64,000 nucleotides of DNA, from positions 310,001 to 374,000 of the forward strand of contig NZ_JACIJH010000003.1 of assembly GCF_014199295.1 (NCBI RefSeq), in the 5' to 3' direction. The notes under the pieces are model-generated. The model was not told the DNA's origin and did not search any database. It saw only the letters and a program-made list of their open reading frames with translations. This document shows, one piece after another, positions 58,501-59,537 of this stretch (position 1 is its first letter; every line of letters starts with the position of its first letter). The DNA comes from Sphingopyxis panaciterrulae. Lineage in GTDB: Bacteria > Pseudomonadota > Alphaproteobacteria > Sphingomonadales > Sphingomonadaceae. The position numbers and the translations under genes were made by a program.

Positions 58501-59537
58501 GCGAACACGCCCGAATCGTTATAATAGTCCGGGCCGCGCACATATTCGCCGTCGGGACCGATCAGCCGCCAACTCACCGTGCCGCCGGTCAGCGTCTGCC
58601 GGTCGAAGAAATAGCGTTCGCCGGCGACCGCGTCGAAGGCATAGAGGTCGGTGGCGCGCCCTTCGTTCTGCGCCGAAACCAGCGCGCCGGCCTGAATCGA
58701 CGCCGCATTGGCGATGTCGAGCAGGCGAAAGGCGAAGGCCCCCGTCGCGTCGCCGTCGCCATCGACGGTCAGCCGATAGGCACCGGCGGCCAGGTCGAGG
58801 ATGTTCGATCCGGAGATGTCGATCGAATCCGACGCGCCGAAGGCACGGCCGCTGACGAGCGTGCCGTTCGGCCCGACCAGCGACCAGCGGATGTTCGACC
58901 GGTCGGTCAGCGAATCGAAATAGACCTTGCGCGCCTCGGTCAGCGTGAAGGTGAAGCTCTGCGTCGCGCCGGGCACGTCGAGCGAACCGGTGACCGGGGG
59001 CACGGCCGTCGGGGCCGACAAGGACAGAAGCGAGATCCCCTCGCCCTCCCCGTCCGCCCCGCCGAAAGTCGTCAGCGCGGCGGTGGTGCCCGGCGCGCCC
59101 GCCGATCCCGAGCCGCCGGAGCCGCCATGGGCATAAAAGCCGCTGGCCGTGTCGGCGCCGTCGACATCGAGCGCATAGCCGCCGACCCGCACCGAAAGCG
59201 CCGACATGTCGATGCCCGGCGCGATGCCGCCGATGCCGGTGCCGGCGCCGGCCCCGTCGAACGGCATCACGGTCAGGAATTTGGCAGAGGGCTCCATGCT
59301 GGCGACCAGCCCGGACGGAAGGCCAAGGCCGAGTCCGACGTCGATCGGCGCGACGTCGGCGGACAGCAGCAGGCGCGGCTCGAGCGCCTCGACCGACAGG
59401 CGGCTGGACAGGATCGACGATCGGCGCAGCGCCGCCTTGCGCTGTTCGGCGCGGATGCGCGCGGCCCCCTCCCCGAAACTGAAGAGATTGGCGAGTGGGC
59501 GGCCAGGCGACGTTCCACGCCTAAAACCATTGAGCAT
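22503..59537 (-). CDS. Giant LEPR-XLL modular protein, 12,344 residues (candidate export substrate)
   Basis: A single uninterrupted frame of 37 kb starts MLNGFRRGTSPGRPLANLF behind a strong ribosome site (GGAAGAGGGGGG, about 8 bases upstream). The N-terminus is basic with no Sec signal peptide and carries the motif ALEPRLLLSAD (51-61). Domains in order: many PPC-like beta domains with four LamG/lectin-like inserts (about 165-3590), 17 CARDB-like Ig domains (about 3600-5800), an IPT/TIG region (about 5900-6000), a beta-propeller (about 6750-7020), nine He_PIG/cadherin-like domains (about 7245-8120), an RHS-like segment (about 8310-8560), a dockerin (about 8670-8716), Ig and IPT domains, a second propeller, a degenerate alpha/beta hydrolase (about 10,005-10,170), an OmpA-like domain (about 10,840-10,960), an HEMGH protease-like domain (about 11,025-11,150), cadherin/He_PIG and PKD domains, and a cohesin-like domain (about 12,045-12,165), then a Lys/Arg-rich tail. 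It looks like a surface or secreted adhesin/enzyme scaffold; its ligand is unknown. Confidence 0.93.
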   Translation of the reverse strand: MLNGFRRGTSPGRPLANLFSFGEGAARIRAEQRKAALRRSSILSSRLSVEALEPRLLLSADVAPIDVGLGLGLPSGLVASMEPSAKFLTVMPFDGAGAGTGIGGIAPGIDMSALSVRVGGYALDVDGADTASGFYAHGGSGGSGSAGAPGTTAALTTFGGADGEGEGISLLSLSAPTAVPPVTGSLDVPGATQSFTFTLTEARKVYFDSLTDRSNIRWSLVGPNGTLVSGRAFGASDSIDISGSNILDLAAGAYRLTVDGDGDATGAFAFRLLDIANAASIQAGALVSAQNEGRATDLYAFDAVAGERYFFDRQTLTGGTVSWRLIGPDGEYVRGPDYYNDSGVFALDRTGTYTLAIEGVDSNSAAFDYGFILSRVTATEAALTPGELVRGRIEGAGDTITYIFDLAGETRLLFDALRDDRGFQWSLAGPRGTVVDGRYFSNSEGSSGQPLLALPAGRYRLTVGGGGSDARGDFAFRLLDAGAAQDVTALPGFGGAVGDGGVSDAIGRGDGAPLDYSGLPGTVNHGWDVNRQKDLIVADSDALRPATLTLEAWVRSAEAVDDGDGGIIIFGGDPYQAILFKGSSTSWDDGYGLLRIGDTVRFYLNDWYDAYIEAPIESERWVHVAATYDGAVMRLYVDGLQVAERDFAEAIRHSGAPLVIGGGPQAYYPWNGAIDEVRVWDVARSAAQIAAAAQAPLSGGEGGLVGYWRFDEADGWTAADSSPSGSPATGGAPATETRLYSFAAAKGEHWYFDVASQSGASLTVRVYRPDGTQLVAPMALADLNLANLPMDGTYLIAVEGVVGNGGAAAFSARMIKVADPTRAIAVDTLVTGRREPGERHTLTFTLTQPSRLLFDSLSSRWDLHWTLTGPRGAEVNQRAFAYSDSIDLSSGLSSLLDLPAGTYSLIVDGSAGEAVDYAFRLIDTANAQPVALDADVTGSFATGGTSNVYRFDAAAGDKVTLERLIDATSSDFSIGWRLFDPFGRQVTNANYLYGTSTVDLRVTGTYTLAIEQRVGAAPIGYGFRVNLTEHVALPDISGGALFQLGDTLSDTLVAGGEPGLHRFTVAGPTRLTFDSLTNDSGKTWTLLGPNGVEVTGRSFSASDGTGISGSAVIDLPAGGTYQLRVSGTAGAYSMRLLDLAAATPITPGGALVESRLLPSRATDMYSFTGVAGETLYLDTQTALSSGSFRLIDPFGRLVVGPVGFADRELVLPVDGTYVLLIEGRVANTAADDDYSFILNRPRDPAPLDLTLGARIDGVLAAAGDVQRYRFQLSSERLLALDSFTGSTTLTWRLKGPGIDYSASLRDADGAFQGTRPPLMLAAGDYELLIDGTGAAVGPYAFRLLDLAATATLLAADGATIAGALAPSSETDVYALDLSAGETIVFDAQTVPASSTIRLVDSFGNEVTGALTFADRTLVAAVTGRHYLLVEGRATNTAESSAYSFALIRPVDPAPRAIALGETVSTAIARPTEVNRFTFTLTETTRVYFDSLTNDSTIRWALRGTTGTISSADFYYSDSSEASGERVLTLAPGSYEIAVQADGYRTAPASFRLLDLADAAPVAFGQSVSGRLEPSSETDMYRFDAAAGERYYFQNLLGIGNATIRVIRPDGTQTRTPAGVADYEFTADQAGTYVVMIEGRVWDATARDYRFALHRATTAATAIALDGNVEQPSLLRPGKIGNALSMTTHEQILVDDPALDLREDLTIEFWLNPERMTDSWTPLIYKGEGTDGRGYTLWYNSSGYVHLSSYRGTANDTLETASGSVPQGQWTHVAAVIERSTGQMRIYLNGVLVASRTNVPTAPHNGGATSPLYIGTGPEQNDSYQKLEGAIDELRIWDHGRSADDILAGMEGVPSDTGGLVLRMDFDAIAGGTVRNQVSGADVPVLRDLAGLDGVIEGRLTTPGDTRTYSFTVAEPKILLFDALHDNSQMTVTITGPGGVSAARNMRNGESHEYGSGNPLIEVGPETYTVTVDGTGAATGAYAFRLIDVGAAPVLPQGSVATGRSSGSRDNAVWRIDAAAGDRLFIDLQQFGGSLGRASFRLFDPFGRQISGPVQVGDIDTGVLAYGGTYTLVMEMRAAVVNWPVDYRVAVYNMAQTAPVPITLEGPNPEAPAVVAGVDGNALKLRGVDYVELPDGPDVDLTRNLTIEGWFFLDRFTSSWMPVVSKGLGDTAPYRLAVNSSGQIWATVRDASGREDVTSASGVVPTGEWIHMAMVVDRDNRTLKLYVNGQEVASRQIRLNDNVDVADPFYIGHYDDESIYAPIEGAVDSFRLWGVARSAAEIAADMASAPPAGTPDLKIALDFDSTSLPAGALLRSTNPNGVTGRIATPGAENRYSFTLTQTTLALFDSLTNNSRLRWSLTGPDGDLIVDGRRFDQSDSFTFTGNPVLALAAGRYELTIDGIDDAVADYNFRLLDLANAAPLAMGSRVTASLTPSNATAIHRFSANAGESFFFDVLSVKSDVRWRLIDPNGNIVFNQQSMADIDGQLLTLGGTYTLLIEGRIDQGLAAAYDFIIYPMAVQTAPLTIGAQISSTISQPGERDVYSFTLTERTRLVFDSLLYQGELNWSLAGPDGQIVSARRFDQSDGLNFTGNPVLDLAAGTYTLTIDGNRQFTGAYAFRLLDLAAAELLVANQGTTGNLGPQGRETAAYRFEATEGMRFGIDVLNSPNYNHRLRLIDPLGQVVFGPTSMQDSGLMTAAMAGTYTLLVEGYAAEGSNFSYSFLLEVAAQPPANGATGQDFDADGLPYVLVNHQGAAAQVLRDGENDFLRLTDALNSNPHNSVFFSATGSGRQDVVDVGFDFRIERRAGQATDPDGIAFAWLPVALYGAGGPGPTIPRSGSSGLEPNVAGALGIGFDSFANNGEVNANHVSIHYNGVKLTDIASPGLTLASGDWTHARILMTRTAGGTLLTIRLTAEGGSTIEVVTDYFIPGMELEAGRVALSASQGTSTGDQDVDNIAVAMTPAVAAMPAVPFGEAVTGSIARTGAVERYSFTITQPTAVVFDPLTNNGNFRWQISGPSQTPAARQFTASDSLNFSDNPVMLLQPGTYSLAISAGTATGSYAFRLLDLAQAAALTPGEQQSVTLNPGNMTQLFHFDAAAGERLFFDYMSGATLPYWRLIDPRGNTVFTPRSIGSDSQVELTETGRYTLMVEGRIANAEPQTTAFRLVSMTDRSAALTVGATTQGTVPLPGDRMRYSFSLAQDALLLFDSLTGNGNFRWSLTGPQGTTIQDRTFANSDSQSRTDATPFLAAAGDYVLTVWANNDVTGDYAFRLLDLASASAIALDTVIDGLLEPANSTGLYRFAGEAGDKLFFDYLSSGPTGRWRLIDPQGRQIVYNNTGASSDMGPVVLTRSGTYTLVVEGHVTVAGASAPVQFKVSKLVDKVAPLTLGATHSGTFAQPQQEDVYRFTLTEGTLLLVDPLTSDGSLVWTLTGPRGEVASKGFQSSDGASVGAANPVLVVPAGDYELRVRNNSTTARDYALRVLDLAAATPITPGLPVTGTLSPGSETEAFRFEGEAGERYYFDRQALSGGSPYWRLIAPNGRQLFSGYFNDVDSYVLPDTGTYTLLLEGYIGDVGSVYTYGFNVFENPETAPIPIPGLEVRPAPDLVPQGVTVSGEGAIQSGGTITVAWQTRNDGTLPATGTWSDRLILRNLDTGQIIGNFVIADNGGDLAPGASRQRQTVVSLPTGNAGVGRIVAIVTTDIANAVAEENASGSAETNNEASVEFQSILAPFIDLSVGQVAVEPASGWKPGDTVTINWKTTNSGNQPTAGAFSERIVVRNASSGQQVLLATVAAAPIDAGASRSGSYSIVWPEGLIGHGQFTFTVTTDILDQVAEANDAGTGETNNAAALTITSAPDLVIRDMAIDAIAPQAGDSITLSWTEANIGNAATLAGWNNRVLVQNVTTGETLLDTAVASDMLLAAGAERARSFTFKLPDGARSVGSIRVNLYADQNAGGGGNAVREVADGRNAEGNNSAQLTMPVAARVYADLRVGDVGAPPTAIGGGTMTVSWRVDNAGASASAEGGWVDRVILSADAVLGNGDDIVIGEYRRTDPLAEGGSYTASLDIALPSDIGGLYRLFVVTDAGQAVVEPDTRADNASAPVEIQISATAPNLVADAVSGPAGTVFGGDPFTVSWRVRNTGDAPAAGGHIDRLILSADGVVDANDLVLAEVVRGSGLAVGDSYTASVEVRVTDGRVGDYRLILVTDAGQTVFENLLEGDNSVVSPVVRFAATAAPNLVVDSVSVPPGAVPGETVLVTYVIRNTGESAATAPWVDRIYIDDDTTISGAQQLVSVPRNFDLAPGETYEVKQLVTIPTGYTDGEWRIFVRADAQGQVYEGGRDGDNDGMSGALMLTHPDLVPVLIQGPEGGNAESFTEIEVRWQIRNDGTGSTLGGWADTVWLSRDDAVGAGDIKLGELIAQAQLAAGAIYDGVLKVTLPIDASGPWRLIVQSDSGGVVAETAAGEANNIGSIALNIGLSDYADLEVSDVTAPAQTIDDPARVRVEWTVTNVGTGAGFTHGWTDRVIVSRDGVLGNNDDIVLGEYVHSGALNVGETYRAGLDLILPAGFHGRYTLFVQSDAKGEVFENGAEANRGVLAGNFDVSPIPWADLVVASVAVPAGAVSGQTIDVTWRVTNQGIGLTNSGEWFDQVYLERTDGTGRVRLGSVNHLGYLAPGASYDRTASFRLPEGLSGAYRIVVETPGSSDPRSGPYEFVFTTNNSRASDAMAVALAPPPDLVVDSISFPATGVEGQVIDVEWTVRNAGTANATGTWTDRVYLRKVGDTGAGTLIGTYSYTGPLEAGKTYSRKEEMRLPSKTSDQYELIVVTDAGNSVYEHLNEDNNRRVSSTAILVSALPRPDLRVSEVIAPDRITAGATASIEFKVVNQGLVAANGLWTDQVWLSLDDKISNDDILVSSLQNPSALGSLEEYLSASGTFTIPKRFRGTVYILVATDSGNAIDEWPNDTAQSNIVAHEIFVDPIPFADLVVDSVVAPAQAFEGNSVTVRYSVTNRGAGDTDLGRWTEQIWLTRDKNRPHPGQGDILLTTLTYDGGILVKDAGYDRELTLTLPEGLVSGTYYIMPWVDPYATLLEDSLAPNVNPDDPNEINSSNYRARAIDIVGVPPQTFTRAIAVDAVTADPVGVGGGQFNVSWTVRSNGNAAAAKWIDRVYLADAPLLENATWRFDLGSFDNLNPLDPGQSYTNSQTFTLNPAAAGMYVIVVSQLAGDPNNLDNNGFAATSVTNAPADLRVVQVVPAAPTAPAYSGEKTSVTYTVENRGGAVWSGTQYWTDEIWISKDPVFDTRRAQKVATVNVTNGPLGAGQSYSRTAEYSLPPGVEGEYYVYVVANSAGNTPVPTDIVRDGGNSALLDRFAKYAFELPQGNVGQAAFPVVYREPDLRVTELTLPDTIAAGSTITIRFKVENVGNRATREDSWTDRVYLSLDASLDEGDWLMSRESAPGVIVRAENKHVGVLEAGESYYATVTVTLPFELNGAMHVIAMTDSELADSGYANSTLSPRLNGVRGSLAGKVSEFQGEGNNSIAKAVTLTPYTPPNLQVTALTAPERAVRGQTFRLEYRVTNNGGATPALQAQWDDLIYLSRDPFLDLTSDRYIGSVRHSGGLAAGDSYDVALDLAVPTDLGTEAYYVFVVSDPARYNATGQVFESDERDNMRASAVPMVIELPPPTDIQVMDITVPDTQRPGDEVTISWTVKNVSDVVAAGRWTDAVYLSRDATWDVGDKLLGRADYGGVLNPDGTYTLSLTTTLPGAAAGDYRIIVRADVRNQLHEDVGEANNTTASAETLSIAVDTLTLGIPLTVALAPGQERLYRIEVPADKTLRLRVGSDDERSINEVFVRHDEVPTSAAFDATYTGPLAQELTAIVPGTEPGVYYVLVRGYSGPADGSQVTLVADLLPLVITDIQTDRGGDSRYVTTTIKGAQFHPDAIVKASRPNIAEYEPVAWKVVDASTIIATFDFTDAPHGLYDIKVINPDGAQSSEPYRFLIERGIEPEVTIGVGGPRVILAGDQATYSVALENRSNLDAPYTYFQVGVPELGSNQYVYGLRFLDFFTNVRGAPEGVLAGVNALVPWLGLESITNTGGQLITSGFLYDHPADGFTGFTFNVSTYPGLKAMADRSFEAFRAQMAQSFPSLDNLLAAGEGNLENWWDAVKDLIADQLPAARGVLDQLDFVGLYQSNAATPSRDEIPFIPFRFHILASATTMTRAEFVAFQTNEALRLRDAILAADDAPPALLALAASERDWVNLYLAALEDAGLLRPEGEVPPIRTQAHIVSLMATLASGILYGPAGSEIRSNGDYLGFFEQVRALYGHKNGQMAAIEYMDPRQSPRYTGEVPIPALPDPADYDLGLSGPTWFEAFRVYVPWVDFAQRGAGLPADFQINGPEPVDGDPLAQLDFSRFFTSGGAGGRLASITGPQTMDTLGWLPASAELPYSIGFENSAGSSRYTNEIRIVTQLDPQLDARSFTFGDIRIGDITIDVPDGRTSFQAEYDFVRTRGFILRVSAVLDLYQQPASASWLIQAIDPVTGEVLQDTTRGLLAPNNAQGSGAGFVSYAVRPAVDVATGETIAASARVLMAGFAPEDTTILNQMVDGKAPESRLTATRIGTTNDYRIDWNVRDDNGGSGVRHVTLYVAEDGGDFRIWQRRLTDASGSLVFEGEAGKTYEFLALATDVAGNREVPKPGVNAVADGSGVNLGALPTVPGTTPPNFGQAPEPSPAPSTNALFTAAEAKVPAAAALAAPSEFDAILSPFIARAFAVGIGQSDGGIGPMAIVEAPDGSILVSGGANRGTIWRFDARGGVAGMPLAELDVPVFNMAFDLEGRLWATTGGGALLRLDPDTGAVIERHGDGITIAIAVHPESGAIYVSTNAGISVFDPDNGSVTQWSRDENLRVGSLAFDGDGTLWAVTWPDRKQVVRFNDRARAETMLTFDAPADSIAFGRAGTRLDGLMFVSHTAGKVADTGLAAEGSELTMVDMATLRRIAVATGGSRGDVVHATSDGRLLISQSGQVDVVAPATVPAVVATNPPAGSNAVLPMPFLTVTFDQDMFVGAASDAASVTNRQYYELTDDSGKTHAIRSVSYDAATRTAVLEVGTLLAGNYRLTVKSGLAAATGQRMAVNYQSAFQAYDDISMLVDVVFSDTRMDRLTGTISYKVTITNRTDGPITLPALLTIDPLGGFPGVPTDASGRTDDGRWLVDLASALPPGGVLEAGQSTSGRTVSITAPGDRRLEFAAGIVAGTLPNTAPSFTSQAPDRAKVGQAFAYQAAASDAEGQTVVFGLLTHPDGMTIDADTGLIRWTPGPDSPASVAVVVEAFDSRGAVSLQRFVLAVEGGNSAPEFRNAPIRVEGAEGQLFEFQLAATDADFDPLTYWVDGLPAGASFDPATRMFSWLTDYRSAGTYDVRFYVTDGISRDEALISLVVADRNQPPQVVPVVDRSAREGDFIRFRINATADSDRPLTFSSPSLPFGATLNPTTGAFEWTPTYIQAGDYNVTFDVSDGETTVRFTTKITVLNANAAPVFDQLDGWQVLEGQLLVFKAFAFDPDNPYYTPALRNMQTGEVVATTSLPKTVTVELLSVLPPGATFDPETMELRWTPDNAQAGDYELRFRATDTGDGDEPPLSTEITVPIRVFNQNRRPEVRTIENVTVAKDTVVEIPVSAFDADGNPLSLAAINESPFQPLPPFITFVDNGDGTGVMRIAPGANHRGDHAVTVTATDDGDGTGTPLTGAYTFIISVTSPNEAPVIGHIGNLVAVAGQKLTATIDVRDMDQDALSYALSGLPGATVTPTSVYGRVTLEWTPTAAEIGSYDASLTVTDSGNGVTLAASDTRAFRIVVRAANSGPQLTPVGDKAIVEGEELLFSLRGIDADGDDISFTMEGAPEGAMLDPVTGLFRWKPALNAAGSYQILFAAGDGHSRSTERVTITVANANQTPLFVPMATQLLREGAASTFTVVAADGDGDPLSLSVVSGLPAGALFVAARGELQWMPGYDQAGDHLIRFAATDPSGAVGTIDVLVRVANVNRAPTITEGYHAFLIGEEKRFRIAAQDPDSDDTLTFSAENLPEGAMIDAATGEFVWTPGPGQAGDYVVTLIVSDGRATTRRTVLMRAQLEPAAPTLRIETTPSFAATPGQKVLLHPTADSLSDIVSLRLWVDGQEVALDANGRATITAGNPGKYWVRATAVDADGGTATVEQWLKVRDPADKAAPVVAFGGGIDAMIVRGTLDVRGSIADTNLDFWTLQLIGADGSVQDIARGDTTADGVLATLDGRRLADGFYTLRLTGRDISGRTSVASAAVEVRTGADKAGRHQSTHVDVSAQLGSVPFALTRAYDSLTGEWIFLGLDVAMETNAGTLPGVGGALPGFEQGTRLMLTLPTGERAGFTFRPVAETIGSVTFYRPAWVADSANGWTLQSVDRQLRKVGGAYFDVETGLAYNPASPVHGNRDYVLKGPDGTTYVIDSGNGTVEIRSAAGMLLVGDGGVTALGGAALQFLRDAAGRVVQVTGPGGSDTVYEYDDAGRLTAVRDLATGAGVRYGYVDGRLAIEIPSDGEGRRIDYAADGSVTTSVVRDDLGSAAAFTGKPFAGTLPAGGGSDSYAFTVRASEIAGMESGALILRVATTGDAIPEISGLTAIASSVSGGQRVTLFALREAGLHELIVTGAGAYGVEMRIAGDVNGDGRVDGIDSAAVIAALAGADVDGDGVVDATDTQLVAANYGFRANQAPVIADAIDAVKTHVDLSAWIDVGKVATDPDGDRLYYRIVGVTGGSAVLTADGRSVVFTPDAGYSGAAAIRISADDGFGTSAEGVIDIAVSDARLVAIDFDLRRVRFAEEGGVAPIMVIGQFEDQADVYLPLSYLNVTVANPEVVRWGDDGLLTALRDGATYIKVERGSIAAATVVTVGSPKDGDEILTAVYNIDAYPDNVTMMAGGATRRIVTAQDPEKQYFLDGAEAGTTYVSGDTAVVTVDADGVMRAVGPGVTTVTVINRFGEDRIEVRVSDPIVGNVVQIGKDGAIVANTDGITIGFGPGGLDGDATVTIESIALGDLPVAMPNEDIFDFVGAFEFDVAGAELTGPVQLAVPAAGGVGAVGDEVWFFQKMLLPVGENGAEVEVWTVIDSGRIDEDGMARAESPPFPGLTRRGQILVARVASPLPRIQLDPGYAAALTAIMVPALGIAASGGLGGAVVGLGLGATAIALMAAPTLFGLAELEVWRTYADGEVLKTTLDVTISPTDLYTKVTATVPTPKKISDGTPEILGGTVQFVNGKPVAVLTGRNFIYPAATAALGATTAGDSFADMRVVLRNGSQEIVLTSDKIRVREGGTQDFAVVEFDVPQRVLLGVTEIRVERPAAGTMLDAKGRMPANAQYVASKTITIDNKGGFAFAGDASGVQIIDLARKDEGGADLLVGRIELGAPVTEIVVTTDLGSAFVATQKGVAIIDTLTLQQYDADFDTPEVDMIEIPGGVTTLAVDPNNRYLYVGGLGKVYIIDIDPGSATYLQLLENETHAINVAIRSGGEEFGHITSMAINADGTRLYVGVPVSEMYGPRGWTNYGKDHGLVMVINVDDRDRPKAGQPNARKWREVIGKIDGGVEVYDIQATAEADKMVFVSRGDTRNGVHLLSVTNNNPINFQVKHVGVAPVINEGPIGVRDVINSIAGIYYSSTKRVTQGQIFDLDIRNAAGIAVTPDLSYMFVADWGLPVYMWYGDQTVARDVDALHQTGSKIMVIKNPFSAAPEIVGSTTPIPLAFLEELRVDSSGQKLYANYRGLGNIVVLDIDVIRGITPGAKDTDGSYKWKQTPIDNVNFGHPDIYPVDPDDPGSFDDPTNPPNYLSINVARHGRGLALQQLDALELLAPLGKQDLHGAGAPPLTFEWRLDSTLTGTKNAKAKLYVSSLLPGSGLWPDDPPSIRNLFDSDPSAASMAGDHHPNRILTTRELDPGAYLVKADGTVVKLPDDLNNPLDGQTWQVTFSPEYAKAMTAGQRYYWGVEIVGKGMREAASWQVKEVVADAPFNGVTLLTHGFQLGLGMMNSPALFGSAFEQDGGVFTDMAGFITDASGGGVVLFYDGKTGDWVDRTTGKRNAAAIADARGKAIVLVSDWSSQSDITDTGFAEAAADALFASLVELNRASGGGIFQSPLHFVGHNRGSVVNSEIIQRLGTYFEGAGGEDGIHMTTLDPHDFKQDALNIPLTDLVELLFSAASAATFMFPPLSKTINYVSKAFTKLMKVVGKLGLKLNPVEFADFSDPTVQVWSNVKFADNYYQATGLTEVKLSEITVGGKTITLLPDRITGPMKKYIFTATMNGRSLVNNAPGPAGGAFTPNRPNLDVNLEGISGIQGDDTLFAMFGLGGPDSRILHWYAGTINTNVDNIQGYPIFRRVVDEGRSTYALGIETQEFGTAPWYQVYPVLVSGGKGGSSGALDGFVSPAIWDGIGTGWFFSAVGGGAGVRPGAIGTISPVYDNGKVASADNDKAVPTIFNGDFESGTKQAITSFLQNFIFDSGYGRFPLSYELPGWSYHGGSGFTLNTEGTLFGYPFPDIDITGIFTVQTSLSTLFKEVMNNVLKKWADILATKLASAFIQEKHGGPPIPTSESSEGYRQWYNEYWLERAAGDFSQGKAALQAMATVQIIQAIDNLIGRLLDAGVSFNTEDGIVTKDFSLSKLYEKSATADKAGLDGVASLITQVFNAYMDHFFPQQSDYALIMGGQKLLKDFMSTMIETSAMLAGIDPTSGDVQRAETAAHEFIDKVVNLSAITHNRLYVPANANYLTFDTFVPWMMTANAAIKVTFTPVDSSLGSHSEIVQLKPGFMSNNSYSVEVPQAYKGKVITFTLEPVDMENTATIEHAFMEPSGIEYRILWPKTAEGSRLLSELDADQMRLLEQQGDWLVKHPDVKVRIYGYADERGDVAYNDQLGLDRAAAITQFLRKYLADRNAHPERVLDPISRGERFPSMQEKDTETRWTMDRRTEMLVETWDGVPTSGVDRTIDLSETLSQIFLLDAVRFTAVKSGSPILLDPRDMVTTSAVEPLTADQLAPIVTAAQARWVGSGLIDGAGAALDRITVEIGELPDGALARFENGVITIDADAAGRGWFVDTTPMDDGEYEGETLAQLLAAALGSEAEGKVDLLTVVMHEMGHALRLDDVPTSQPTRLMTEMIRLGERRLPSAADVPDATKPATPQGDTGTPPPTITLSSTPGGAGVLAVPPGSGLPLASGPVATTLANGDFAAATGWSAFGGASVTGGEGVLAEDGRYLSYLRQAFAIPDGATEISFVIRSATLGTNGSLPPDAFEVALLDPVTGRSLLGALDGLDLTDAFLNLQADGTLHLAQGVSVTGTPGSGSAVVTVSLLGVARGNGALLSFDLIGMGDQDSRVVIDDVTFRTVPNQAPVAVDDAVSVDEDGTVLIDMLANDSDADGDALTVAILTGPKRGTLVPPTVPGGPWTYVPDADFFGTDSFTYTITDGLSAPVSATVSITVNPVNDAPILEPVANRSVVEGTALSVQLAATDVDDAAAALTWALVEGPAGMTLSSNGLLAWTAAGLGDRTVTVRVTDAAGLSAERSFLLQVTPVGNEAPVLAPIAPQSVEQGKALTVPLSASDADDAAETLVWSLVSGPAGATVGADGVFHWVATGVAGPREVVVRVTDPKGAFSEQRFTITVVAVPNAAPVLAPIPAQSIERGRLLSVALWASDADDAAETLVYSLVSGPAGARVTADGRFEWIAGGAADTQMVTVRVTDPKGAFSEQSFAIALLASSNLPPVISPVAGIVVDEGQAVSVQLAASDPDGDASALVWTLVSGPEGASINASGRFTWQALDGDATVPVVVRVTDAGGASAELAFAIAVRDVAPTLSVTGEATGQVAQSYTVLLGAVDPGQDTPIEWIIDWGDGSTPTRIVGTATAASHDYAVAGDYVVRATLINEDGSFAAVPLALSIADQPQTPPLQVTQATIADGILTIRFSQPLGAEQAGRTVTLIGERFGAIAATIRYDADGQGFTLSRTDGKPLQYDRYSLFIGDDGFLSRDGRLLDGDGDGAEGGDYRASILFARAAAGTAELPDFVRGPGEQVDVPLADRAGLQVRFTSEGGVRTLSFRVTYDPALLTIDGILRGADLPADAVVEFRTEAAPGGKRVAIVSIVSDTPIPAGAVWLLSFDARVPADAPYGASERLTVTVDSINAAAPSSTRMDEAVQLVGFLDDRSPEFDALRQVERVVDGLPILSSSSAERPHFDAVTYGTRAAVAKWAGDIHATASGKTKKAKEIAAAKDAARKKDAKAETAPAAPRGRQTAAATIDFGATPVLMAKTEAPEQVDAPLAQWLAGAVDDGDALDLMPVALPALLLDRRSDPRPRRGKGRRNKDRK
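23040..23405 (-). other. Cohesin-like domain in the giant protein
   Basis: About 120 residues show the cohesin-type jelly-roll pattern: VPLADRAGLQVRFTSEGG, SFRVTYDPALLTIDGI, then AVWLLSFDARVPADAPYG and LTVTVDSINAA. A PKD domain (WIIDWGDGS, at about 23760-24040) lies before it and a basic tail ends the protein. Confidence 0.7.
26080..26470 (-). other. HExxH metalloprotease-like domain in the giant protein
   Basis: LLTVVMHEMGHALRLDD contains HExxHxxxxxD (plus coordinates 26145-26177), followed by a methionine-containing turn RLMTEMI. This resembles metzincin or related secreted zinc proteases with Asp as the third ligand. The domain is about 130 residues and starts near a weakly conserved strand-helix region (IVTAAQARWVGSGLIDGAG). 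It might process the giant itself after export. Confidence 0.65.
26650..27030 (-). other. OmpA-like peptidoglycan-binding domain in the giant protein
   Basis: About 125 residues read like the OmpA C-terminal fold: a strand, a helix LLEQQGDWLVKHPDVKVRI, then YGYADERGDVAYNDQLGLDR and AAAITQFLRKYL. The TDxxGxxxxNxxLSxxRA pattern is recognisable, with DE for TD. It could anchor or retain the protein at peptidoglycan. Confidence 0.72.
29025..29520 (-). other. Alpha/beta-hydrolase-like domain with altered nucleophile
   Basis: Within the giant, TLLTHGFQLG (oxyanion-loop-like) is followed about 120 residues later by HFVGHNRGSVV, where the GxSxG nucleophile elbow would be expected. The serine is Asn (codon at about 29128-29130), so esterase or lipase activity is unlikely unless the site is read differently. 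A likely acid/histidine region (TTLDPHDF) follows. Confidence 0.65.
33389..33530 (-). other. Dockerin type I-like domain in the giant protein
   Basis: Two EF-hand-like calcium loops are visible, DVNGDGRVDGIDSAAV and DVDGDGVVDATDTQLV, separated by about 20 residues. This is the dockerin arrangement. Dockerins bind cohesins; a cohesin-like domain is encoded about 3,400 residues further on in the same polypeptide (23040-23405). Confidence 0.85.
33850..34615 (-). other. RHS/YD-like segment in the giant protein
   Basis: About 255 residues contain LTRAYDSLTGEW, LPTGERAGFTF, FLRDAAGRVVQVTGPGG and TVYEYDDAGRLTAVRD, the pattern of RHS/YD repeats that build hollow beta shells around toxins. Only two or three units are present, so this is probably a structural module rather than a full toxin cocoon. 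Confidence 0.7.
35180..37805 (-). other. Nine He_PIG / cadherin-like domains
   Basis: Within the giant, units of about 95 residues open with N.AP.F....... and contain a DADGDPL-type acidic stretch and a G..FDPATG.F.WTP segment, closing with VTD/VSDG. The acidic positions suit calcium binding, as in cadherin-like stalks. A second block of one cadherin-tandem and four He_PIG-like units lies at 24030-25440. Confidence 0.82.
42140..48745 (-). other. Seventeen CARDB-like Ig domains
   Basis: Within the giant, a unit of about 115-130 residues recurs 17 times by my count. Each opens with a PDL.V..V..P stretch, continues with T..W.V.N.G......W.D.VYLS.D..., and closes with Y...V..D....V.E....NN. This is the CARDB (cell adhesion related domain in bacteria) pattern. 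It forms a stiff stalk-like middle section of about 2,200 residues. Confidence 0.85.
48770..59040 (-). other. PPC-like beta-domain array with LamG/lectin inserts
   Basis: Within the giant, two alternating motifs repeat for about 3,400 residues: one like RLLFDSLTNDGNFRWSLTGP...AGTYTLTIDG...YAFRLLDLA, and one like YRFDAAAGERYFFD...WRLIDPFGR...GTYTLLIEGR. Both resemble bacterial pre-peptidase C-terminal (PPC) domains. Four lectin-like inserts break the array: LamG-type at 57430-57960, 53975-54530 and 52680-53220 (FDGRWTHVAATYD-like segments and GAIDEVRVWDVARS), and a legume-lectin-like one at 50640-51345. Carbohydrate binding is the usual role of such inserts. Confidence 0.8.
59355..59384 (-). 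other. LEPR-XLL motif in the giant protein's leader
   Basis: Residues 52-61 read LEPRLLLSAD, preceded by an Arg/Lys-rich helix (about 28-46). The motif defines the N-terminus of many very large repetitive proteins in proteobacteria and planctomycetes and is thought to be a sorting or processing signal. Here it is the only candidate export signal on the giant. Confidence 0.85.
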